Source of the DNA: Bacteriovoracaceae bacterium
Lineage (GTDB): Bacteria; Bdellovibrionota; Bacteriovoracia; Bacteriovoracales; Bacteriovoracaceae
Direction: 5' to 3'
DNA: 55,943 nucleotides
NCBI GenBank assembly: GCA_025210745.1
Contig: JAOARC010000005.1
Location: 1-55,943 of the forward strand
Positions 18,532-26,900 of this stretch are shown in pieces. The position numbers and the translations under genes were made by a program. Position 1 is the first letter of the stretch. Every line of letters starts with the position of its first letter. The notes under the pieces were generated by a model. It was not told the DNA's origin and made no database searches. It was given only the letters and a program-made list of their open reading frames with translations.

Positions 18532-20073
18532 TTACAAGGATTTAACGATGGATTCGGCGATTTTAATACCATCGACTGCAGCTGAAGTTATTCCTCCAGC
18601 AAAACCAGCCCCTTCTCCACCAGGATAAAGGCCCTTATGAGATATTGACTCTAAGCGTTCTTTATCTCTAAGAATAGTTATAGGAGCTGATGTTCTCGTT
18701 TCTGGCGCTATTAATAAAGCATCTTCGCTTGCAAAGTCTTCAAGTTTTTTATCAAAATCATAAAGAGCTGTTTTTAAGTGATCATTAATAAACTTTGGAA
18801 AGATTTCTCTAATATCTGTCTTAATAAGCTTACTTGGACATGATGTTTTTGGAAGATCCTCTTCACTAAGCTTTCCTTTTAAAAACTCTCCTACAGTCAT
18901 AGCAGGAAGCTCTTTTCCAGAAGCCTTTTGTTTAGATATTGCATAGGCTTTCTTTTCAATATTTTCTTGAAATCTAATCCCAGCTAATACATCGTTTTCA
19001 TCAAAATCAATGCCTGCTTTTACTGAGACAACTAAAGCTGCATTTGACCATGGGGAGTTTCTTGAATAGTTACTCATTCCATTTGAAACAAGCCCATCTT
19101 CATCTGTTCCAGAGGATAATACATATCCACCAGGGCACATACAAAAACTATAAGTTCCCTTATCAGTATTTTTATTATGATAAGAAAGTTTATATCTAGC
19201 TGAACCTAAAAACTCACTTTCATTATACCTTCCGTGTTGAACTGAATCGATATACTTTCGAGGGTGCTCAATTCTAACTCCAACAGCAAATGATTTTGCT
19301 TTCATGGCAACTTTGTTTTCATGTAAATGATAGTACATATCTTTAGCAGAGTGCCCTGTTGCTAAAATAATTTTAGAAGACATAAGTTTTTTTCCACTTT
19401 TAAGTTTCACTCCAATAACTTTATCTTCTTCAAAAAGAATTTCATCCACTCCATCGTTATAAATAAACTCATGTCCTAAACCGATAAGATAAGTAGAGAT
19501 CTTAGTTATAATTTTTCTAATTTTATTAGACCCAAGATGTGGATTTGATACATAAGCTGTTTCCTCGGGAGCTCCAAAGTCCACAAACTTTTTCATTACA
19601 TATTTTACAAAATGAGACTTAATTCTTGTAATAAGTTTTCCATCAGAAAAAAGACCAGCTCCCCCTTCTCCATAGCAAACATTACTTTCTTTATTAAGGA
19701 TTCCTTTTCTCCAATATTTAGAAATAGCAAGCATTCTTGTCGTAGCAGGATCTCCTCTTTCAATAACAATGGATTTCATTCCATATTCACTAAATCTTAA
19801 AGCTGCAAATAATCCAGCAGGACCTGCTCCAATAATGATGGGAACAATATCAGTCTCAATTTTTTCTATATTTTCTTCATAAGAGCTAAAGCGATCCCCT
19901 TGTTCAATATACTCAACTCTATAATTGAAAATAGGCTTTTTTCCTCTGCCTGCTCCCCTAGCATCTAGACTTTTAGATATAACTCTATACTCCAAAATAT
20001 TTGGGTATTTTGACTTGATATAGGCATTAACATCTTCATCAAAGTTGAGTTTAAAGTTTATAAAGTTAGACAT
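18532..20073 (-). CDS. FAD-dependent dehydrogenase of the COG2509 type
   Basis: A 513-residue flavoprotein. After an alpha/beta N-terminal domain (about 1-80, with SLDARGAGRGKKP), it has an FAD dinucleotide fold PIIIGAGPAGLFAALRFSE and IERGDPATTR, then NVCYGEGGAGLFSDGKL. It ends with the GLYPGGEGAGFAGGITSAAVDGI segment (about 485-507) that closes the FAD site. The pattern is that of the widely distributed but uncharacterised dehydrogenases near the HI0933/GG-reductase flavoproteins. The substrate is unknown. No clear ribosome site precedes the ATG. Confidence 0.85.
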   Translation of the reverse strand: MSNFINFKLNFDEDVNAYIKSKYPNILEYRVISKSLDARGAGRGKKPIFNYRVEYIEQGDRFSSYEENIEKIETDIVPIIIGAGPAGLFAALRFSEYGMKSIVIERGDPATTRMLAISKYWRKGILNKESNVCYGEGGAGLFSDGKLITRIKSHFVKYVMKKFVDFGAPEETAYVSNPHLGSNKIRKIITKISTYLIGLGHEFIYNDGVDEILFEEDKVIGVKLKSGKKLMSSKIILATGHSAKDMYYHLHENKVAMKAKSFAVGVRIEHPRKYIDSVQHGRYNESEFLGSARYKLSYHNKNTDKGTYSFCMCPGGYVLSSGTDEDGLVSNGMSNYSRNSPWSNAALVVSVKAGIDFDENDVLAGIRFQENIEKKAYAISKQKASGKELPAMTVGEFLKGKLSEEDLPKTSCPSKLIKTDIREIFPKFINDHLKTALYDFDKKLEDFASEDALLIAPETRTSAPITILRDKERLESISHKGLYPGGEGAGFAGGITSAAVDGIKIAESIVKSL

Positions 20074-20160
20074 GGGTAGATTTATAGCTATATCAGTAAA
20101 TAAAGGCTAATATTATTAAGTATATATAAAAATAATACTCATAACGCAGCGAGTTTTTTC

Positions 20161-21300
20161 ATGAAAAAGATATCATTATTAGCAATCGGAAATGAACTAC
20201 TTAATGGTAAGGTAGATGACTTAAACACAAAAAGTCTAAGCTCATTTACTAAAGAATATAATTTTGAACTGCTTCACTCACTATTTTGTAAAGATAATGC
20301 TGACGATATTATAAAATCAGTTAATTATCTTTTAAATATTAGTGATCACCTTATTGTTTCTGGAGGCCTTGGACCGACTAAAGATGATATCACAAAACAA
20401 ACACTTTCTAAGATACTTGGTAGCCCTAAAGAACAATTAAAAAACCATAATGGGACCTGCCTTGGAGAGGTTTTTAAATTTCAGGATAAATATATTATAG
20501 CTGTACCAGGTGTGCCCCATGAGTTTTCAATGATGCTTGAAAAAGAAGTGTTTAGTTTTTTAAAGATAGAGAAAAAAAATGATAACCAAGTCGTTTTTAA
20601 AACTCATGGGATGAATGAAGCCAAAATCTTTGAAGAACTTGAACCTGATCTTTGGAATAAATTAGAAGAATTTGGACAAGTATCATGCCTTCCAGTTATT
20701 AGAGGAGTCAATATTGGAGTAAACCTTAATGATCCAAGCAAAAAAGTTGAACTTGTAGATTTTTTATTAGGGACAAAATTAAAATCACTTATCTGGCAAA
20801 TTGGAAATAAATCTTTAGAAGAATATATTATTCATAAACTACAAGAACTAAACCTTACGATCTCTACGGCGGAGTCTTGCACAGGAGGTCTTGTTGCATC
20901 AATGCTTACAGATGTAGCAGGATCTTCATCTGTATTTATGGGTTCAGTTGTTTCTTACTCTAATGAAGTAAAAATAAATAGCTTAGGAGTATTAAAAGAA
21001 ACTTTAGATACATATGGAGCGGTAAGTACAGAAGTTGCCACTCAAATGGCAGATGGAGTAAGAAAAAACCTTGCAACAGATATTGGAATCTCTACCACAG
21101 GAATCGCAGGCCCTGGTGGAGGCAGTGAGCACAAACCAGTAGGAACTGTTTGCATTGGAGTATCTTTTAAAGGTAAAACTATTTCTAAAAGATTAGAGCT
21201 TTGTGGAGACAGAAATTTATTAAAGAAAAAGTTTGCGGCCAGTGTACTTTTTCTCTTGGTACGTGAGACTTTTTCTGTCACCTTGCAAAATGAGTCTTAA
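20161..21300 (+). CDS. cinA: CinA family protein (nicotinamide-nucleotide amidase)
   Basis: 379 residues. The N-terminal MoaB/MogA-like domain contains LAIGNELLNGKVDDLNTK, VSGGLGPTKDD and VPGVPHEFSMML. The C-terminal PncC domain contains TISTAESCTGGLVASM, VSYSNEVK and TGIAGPGGGSEHKPVGT with the catalytic Ser and Lys. In other bacteria CinA deamidates NMN to NaMN in the pyridine nucleotide cycle. It is somewhat short compared with the usual length of about 410. The extreme 3' end contains one arm (21258-21268) of an inverted repeat that flanks the next gene. Confidence 0.92.
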   Translation: MKKISLLAIGNELLNGKVDDLNTKSLSSFTKEYNFELLHSLFCKDNADDIIKSVNYLLNISDHLIVSGGLGPTKDDITKQTLSKILGSPKEQLKNHNGTCLGEVFKFQDKYIIAVPGVPHEFSMMLEKEVFSFLKIEKKNDNQVVFKTHGMNEAKIFEELEPDLWNKLEEFGQVSCLPVIRGVNIGVNLNDPSKKVELVDFLLGTKLKSLIWQIGNKSLEEYIIHKLQELNLTISTAESCTGGLVASMLTDVAGSSSVFMGSVVSYSNEVKINSLGVLKETLDTYGAVSTEVATQMADGVRKNLATDIGISTTGIAGPGGGSEHKPVGTVCIGVSFKGKTISKRLELCGDRNLLKKKFAASVLFLLVRETFSVTLQNES

Positions 21301-21345
21301 AGATTAACTACTTATAAAAATCAATAGTACCTTCTCATATGCACC

Positions 21346-21362
21346 CGTTTTTCAAAAAAACG
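21346..21362 (+). promoter_or_regulatory. Small hairpin just upstream of RAYT
   Basis: CGTTTTT (21346-21352) pairs with AAAAACG (21356-21362), ending one or two bases before the AAGGA ribosome site of the transposase gene. It could limit translation or be a REP-like fold. It may also merely be A/T-tract complementarity. Confidence 0.35.
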
Positions 21363-21373
21363 AAGGAACTACT

Positions 21374-21916
21374 ATGCCAAGAAAAAAATTAATAAGAACT
21401 GATTCTTATCCTTACCACATAACAAGCAGATCAAATAACAAAGAATGGTTTTATATACCAACTCAAGAGGTGTGGAAAATTTGTTGTAGCTTAATCCAAG
21501 AAGGACAAAAAAAATTTAATACAAAAATAGATGCCTTCGTCTTAATGAATAATCACTACCATATGCTTATCTACACTCCCAATGCAAACATTGATAAATT
21601 CATGCAGTTTTTTAATAAAAACTTAGGACAAACGATTTCAAGAAAAGCAAAACGCATCAATAGAATTTTTGGCGCAAGCTATAAATGGAATATTATCGAG
21701 TCTCAAAGCTACTACAAAAATGTATTAAGATATATCTATCAAAATCCACTGCGAGCAAACATAGTTCAAAAAATAAATGATTATCCGTTTACGGATTTTA
21801 AAACTCAAAAGCATCATCACAACCTAGAAGATTGGATAAATATCAGACTAAAAGAAAAAGATGAACATGTAACAAGAAAAATACTTAGAAGAAAAATTAT
21901 AACAAATAGCTTCTAA
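21374..21916 (+). CDS. REP-associated tyrosine transposase (RAYT, Y1_Tnp)
   Basis: A 180-residue single-strand DNA nuclease/transposase of the IS200-like HUH superfamily, in the domesticated RAYT branch. It starts RTDSYPYHITSRSNNKEWF. The metal-binding HUH motif is NNHYHMLIY (about 56-64). The likely catalytic Tyr lies in SYYKNVLRYIYQNPLRANIV, typical of RAYTs. Length and motifs are intact. No second gene such as tnpB is adjacent. RAYTs are associated with REP/BIME palindromes, and candidate hairpins and inverted repeats are noted nearby. Confidence 0.88.
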   Translation: MPRKKLIRTDSYPYHITSRSNNKEWFYIPTQEVWKICCSLIQEGQKKFNTKIDAFVLMNNHYHMLIYTPNANIDKFMQFFNKNLGQTISRKAKRINRIFGASYKWNIIESQSYYKNVLRYIYQNPLRANIVQKINDYPFTDFKTQKHHHNLEDWINIRLKEKDEHVTRKILRRKIITNSF

Positions 21917-21950
21917 TAATGCATATACCCAGACTTTATCTCACGTACCG

Positions 21951-22796
21951 TTAATTAATCAAATTCAATCCTCCCTGTCCATTACAGTCGGGGGTTTGGT
22001 AAAAGGAAACTCCTTTTAAGTTATTATCGACAAGAGAGTCACCTAAAACTTTATAACTATTTAAGAAAACAGATCCTCCATTTAGTTGCGATGGAAGCAT
22101 ATAAGTTGAGGTTAAACTTCCCGTTACCAAATTATTACTATCGGAAATATTTATACATACACTATAATCACCTAAATTAGAAGTTGTATGATCTAAAACT
22201 CCAGAGCTGTCTTCGAGATCACCTGCATAAATAGAAACCTTTACAGAACAATTATTATAAAAACAAAATGAACACTGACTAGAATTTGCTCCCGATCCAG
22301 CAGAAGGTGAAGAACTCGGACAGGCACTTCCACCAACATTATGATTATATGTAAATTGAAAGTAAGGAATATTTATAGTTCCATTAATAAATGTATCAAA
22401 AGTTATATAGTTGGAACAACTTGTAGTAGCATTTATAATGACATCATCTCCAGAAGATGTATCGTATCCCCCAGCTTGTGTTTGTCCACAATAATAACGA
22501 GATGTTACATCCATCGAATTATAATCAAAAGGTACAGTGCTTGTACCTGCACTATGATTATAAATATATACCTTAAAATCCCAAACTCCATCATCAATAA
22601 ACTCTGTAAATTGATTCTGCCCATGTTTTAAAATTCTACTCATTATTTTTCCAGAATTACGTTCCTGGCCAACCAGATGAATAATAGAAGAACTAGAAGT
22701 AGCTAATTGCTTAAGATTAATGTTAACTCTAGATTTTTGAGCATCTTTTGAACAAGATATAAACAAGAAACTTAAAAAAACAAAAAACTTTATCAT
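21951..22796 (-). CDS. Hypothetical lipoprotein, paralogue of the upstream gene
   Basis: A 281-residue lipoprotein (signal peptide ending LFISC, followed by SKDAQK). It is Cys-rich and Ser/Asn-rich, with cysteines in pairs (CSFCFYNNC around 175-185) and a disulfide-type layout. Its N-terminal part (VNINLKQLA ... IIHLVGQ ... IMSRILKHG ... GVWDFKVYIYNH) parallels the same region of the next gene (VELSLDLSQ ... DIHIVAKG ... VKSRIIRSH ... YTWDIHAIAWE). I therefore read them as a diverged tandem pair. No named family recognised. Confidence 0.65.
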   Translation of the reverse strand: MIKFFVFLSFLFISCSKDAQKSRVNINLKQLATSSSSIIHLVGQERNSGKIMSRILKHGQNQFTEFIDDGVWDFKVYIYNHSAGTSTVPFDYNSMDVTSRYYCGQTQAGGYDTSSGDDVIINATTSCSNYITFDTFINGTINIPYFQFTYNHNVGGSACPSSSPSAGSGANSSQCSFCFYNNCSVKVSIYAGDLEDSSGVLDHTTSNLGDYSVCINISDSNNLVTGSLTSTYMLPSQLNGGSVFLNSYKVLGDSLVDNNLKGVSFYQTPDCNGQGGLNLIN

Positions 22797-22828
22797 CTAA
22801 AACCTTCATAGTTACTTTTATAGTAAAA

Positions 22829-23758
22829 CTAATAAATAAAATAATCTGAACCTAAAATAGAGGTAGTATTTAACCCTAAGCAACGCAATCCCGGGCTATT
22901 ATTACCAACATATAAATGAGATTTTCTTAAATCCATACCAGAAGGTAAATTTAAGCCAGATGTCGGAAATAAAAAGTTAGAATGAACTAGATTATAAGGG
23001 GATATACTTAGATTAACTTGTGTTGAATTTGAAACTCTATATATAGGAAGCGAGCTAAAACTTAATTGCTCCGAACCTACTGTCGTATCTACTTGAAACT
23101 TAAAACAAGGAGAAAAGAGAGGATCTCTCACTAAATTTGCATTAGAACTTCCTCCCAAGCTAAAATCTTTATTAAAGATTTCTAACTTAACATAGCAATA
23201 ATTTCCAGAAGTATTAGGACATCTAGAACTTAAGTTTGTATAGAAATCAGTAAAGTTTCCATCTATATCTTTAATCTCTGGCAAAACATCCTTAGAAGGG
23301 TCATAGTTAATAGGATCGTCTCCTTTAATATCTCTAAGAGCATAACTATCACACGCACTATCGCTTATTGGCAAACTTAAAGCATCCATTTCGCTAGGAT
23401 TAAAACCTAAAATTTGGCCACATTTTATTTTCGATGGTGAAGATGAATCATGAAAAAATGAAGGAGCCTCTAATGTCCCAGTTAAATCAACTCTTTCCCA
23501 AGCAATCGCATGAATATCCCATGTATACTCAAGATCTAAGTCTAATGTAACTCTAGGTTCATGAGAGCGAATAATTCTACTTTTAACACTCATTGTATTA
23601 TTACCCTGTATCCCTTTTGCAACAATATGAATATCTGGAGTCATATTAGCAGTAAAAGCAAACTGGCTAAGATCTAAACTCAATTCTACAGGATTTGTTT
23701 TTTTACCTGAACAAGAAAAAAGTAAACAACACAATAAAGAAATATATAAAGTTTTCAT
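22829..23758 (-). CDS. Hypothetical lipoprotein, paralogue of the downstream gene
   Basis: A 309-residue lipoprotein (lipobox LLFSC, followed by SGKKTN). Paired cysteines and a beta-rich, Ser/Asn-rich mature part. It lies 32 bases upstream of its shorter paralogue on the same strand, so the two are probably one transcript. The gene is divergent from the giant lipoprotein gene at 23975, and the 216-base gap between them probably carries both promoters. Function unknown; a cell-surface role is likely. Confidence 0.65.
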   Translation of the reverse strand: MKTLYISLLCCLLFSCSGKKTNPVELSLDLSQFAFTANMTPDIHIVAKGIQGNNTMSVKSRIIRSHEPRVTLDLDLEYTWDIHAIAWERVDLTGTLEAPSFFHDSSSPSKIKCGQILGFNPSEMDALSLPISDSACDSYALRDIKGDDPINYDPSKDVLPEIKDIDGNFTDFYTNLSSRCPNTSGNYCYVKLEIFNKDFSLGGSSNANLVRDPLFSPCFKFQVDTTVGSEQLSFSSLPIYRVSNSTQVNLSISPYNLVHSNFLFPTSGLNLPSGMDLRKSHLYVGNNSPGLRCLGLNTTSILGSDYFIY

Positions 23759-23974
23759 AAGAATATTATCGGCTAAATCTTCATCTTCATTAAACCTTAT
23801 TAGAATACAATAGCTTAGTTTTTATATCAGACTCAAAACTGACAAATACTTGTGGCACCTATTTTTATAAAAGCTTTTAAAATTAATAACTTATACTTTT
23901 TTTTAGGGGAAAGTTTTTCCTATCTCTTATAATAACCTTATTACATCTTTTAAAAATAACGAAAAGATACTGAT

Positions 23975-26900
23975 ATGATACGACTATGGTTAGGTTTTAC
24001 ATTTATTTTTCTACTTAGTTCTTGTTTACAAGAACCACCTGTAGTCAACCCAGTTATATCTTCTGATTCTAACGAAACCAAAGATCCTACAGAGGTCACA
24101 GATATTGGTAGTCCAACAAACTACTTACAAGAGTCTGCTACGACGACGATATCTACTTTAAACCTTAAATATGATTTTAATGATAGTTTTATGATTAGAG
24201 GAAATGAAGTTCATAATTATCTTACGGCAAATCTCAACTCTTCTATCACTATTTGTGTTGTTGCTAGCTTTGTAGCCTCAAGCCCTCATAATGTTATGGC
24301 ATTTGTAGCAAAAGTTAAAAATTATTATAATTATGCTCAAAATGTTAATGAGTTCTATTTACAAGTGGAACCTAATAATGAAGCCCAAAATCTTGCAAAT
24401 TGTAGCAATATAGATATAACGAATAAAATAAGCTCTTTATATTCTTCAACACTAATTGCTTATAAGCTTGAAGCCCTTTGTCCAAGTTGTACATCTAATC
24501 AACTTTCTACTTCACTTAAACTTTTAGTAAATAATGGTATAGAAATACTTGACATCGATACAAGTGCACTAAAAATAAATATGACTTATTCTGATAATAG
24601 TTCTACGGGGCAAACAACAGGAAGCTCTTGTACTGAAGATACAAGCTGTATAACGTCAGGTTATAACTGCTGTTTAGCAGGACAATGTGTTACTCATGGA
24701 GCGACAAGAGCGAACGTCAACACAAGTGATACAAATTATATCGCGGCTTTAAATCAAGTTAATGCCAATGCACAAAGTGTAACAAACTATCCAAACTTTT
24801 TTTACATATGCCCCAATATGATAGATAATTCTTCCAATAGTGGTAGCGGATCAAATTCATCAGGCCAAGGAACAAGTGCTTCAGAAGAAGAACTGCTCAA
24901 TTTAAAAGAACTCTATAATTGTATTAACCCAACCTTAGATGAATACTCTATTTGTAGTACAAAATATGAAAATGCATCCGTTACTTTAGCTGATAATTCT
25001 GGTTCATATACATTTAATGGCTCAGATTCAGATATTACTTTTAATAGTATTAATGCAAACTTAAATTTGAATAATATTTATAAAGTAACATGGGGAGAAG
25101 TTGTTCTCTATGAAGAAAATGAAGTTAATCTCGATCCTCTCATTGGAAGTTTCAGCCTACAGAATGATGATCTAACAAGTTCCCAAGATTTAAATATTAT
25201 TGGAACGATACCATCTGGAGCGATTAACGATTCGCTAAAAATTCAATATAAAGTTGATGGTACCTGTGAGGCTCTAACAAACTCAATTGCAAAATGTAGT
25301 AAAACTTATATTCAAGGACAAACGACTACTCCTGCAAGAACGACAGATCATGCTAGTGGACAAGTTTTTTCAATTCCTTCTTATGTAGATCTTGCTTATA
25401 ATATAAGCGTAAAAGTTAACGGCACCAATATAGCTCCAAGTTCGTCCACTTGGAATATATCTAGTAATGATGTTGTTTTTGTACCAGCTTATACTATATT
25501 TAACAATCAAACGGTAACAATTGATTATTTTGTAACAACAAATGTAAGCGCTCTAACAATGGCCAAACAACTTGCACAAAATCAAGTTAACACAATTTGT
25601 TCTTGTACAGGAGGGGTGAATTGTAACTTAGAGCCCGTTTATCAAATACAAGATGATACTTCATCTCCTATTATCAACTTTAGCTGTGTTACTCCAAGCC
25701 AGTCGAATAATAATGGACCTCTACAAGAAACTTTTTATATCTCTAGCAAGACAGTTGCTCATAAATTTTATGATGCCACAGGTGTTTATTACAAGTATGA
25801 TAATCTTGCAGGAAAGCAACAAGAATGTGCAAGGTCATCTTTAGATGAAACTGGATGTACATCATTTTCTTATGACAATAATAACAAAAATAAACCTAAT
25901 AATGAGTCTACATATATTGGATTTAACGAAATAACAGGAACATTTAATCAAGGAGTTTCTCCCGCAATTCCTGCTTATGAACTAGATGTTGTCAAAGGTA
26001 CAAGTTATGACATTTTTACAGATGAAGGACTATTTTCTACCTGTATCAACTGTGGAGATGACTATCATAATTCTTTAGCAGCGATCTTCCCAAATAGCTT
26101 TGTACACAAAGGAGGAGGATATCTTCCAGATATGGTTGAATCGAGAAGATTAAGTTCAACTTCAAGATTTAATGCTGATGATAAAAAATTTGGAAGAGCA
26201 TGTTTTGTTCCTCCAACAATGATTCCATGGTCACATGTTCCTAATAACGATGTCACAACTCAACGTCGAAATAGACTGCAAACGCAACACTTTATGTTTG
26301 CAAATGGATACAATAAAGATTGGTATGGTTTTGATTATGGTTCAGTAATAGGATCCTTTGATGGTGTGACATGGTTTTCAATTGGAAATCAAAGAAATAT
26401 TACAGCAAAATCAAACAAACTTTATATTGCTATAAATGCATATTATGGAGATGAAACTTTAAATAACTCCTTTAGAATTACAGTTAGTGAAATATCTTCT
26501 ATTATTGGCTCTGGATCAAGTGTTACTCATGATACTTTAAGTGATGGTGCTCAATGCCAACTTGCGCATTTTTGTGAAACAGACAATGACTGTATTGCAA
26601 AACTAGGACATGAATATGCTTGTGAGAATGTCTCTCAAATGAGAACTCCATGGCCAAAATTTGATGACAATGCAAATGAAATATCAGGAAAGTTAGATCT
26701 ATCTCTTGCCAGCCTTGTTGGAGGAATAAATTCTAATCCAAAAAGATGTGTTTATAGATCAAGAGGAGCTCTTTGTTCTCCAAGTGCAAGTACAGTAACT
26801 CAGGCGACATCCTATCTAGACTCAACAAATAAAGCATATCATATGTGTTCGGCTAATACATTTTGCTCTTCTTTTGCAAGTGCTAACTTTAATAATAAAA

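Larger units (their letters stand above)
21258..21948. repeat. 11-bp inverted repeat flanking the RAYT gene (arms 21258-21268 and 21938-21948)
   Basis: GGTACGTGAGA at 21258-21268 (inside the end of cinA) is the exact reverse complement of TCTCACGTACC at 21938-21948 (between RAYT and the next lipoprotein gene). The pair encloses the whole transposase gene. Arms this short can occur by chance, and the left one is inside a coding region, so this is a candidate element boundary only. Confidence 0.3.
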
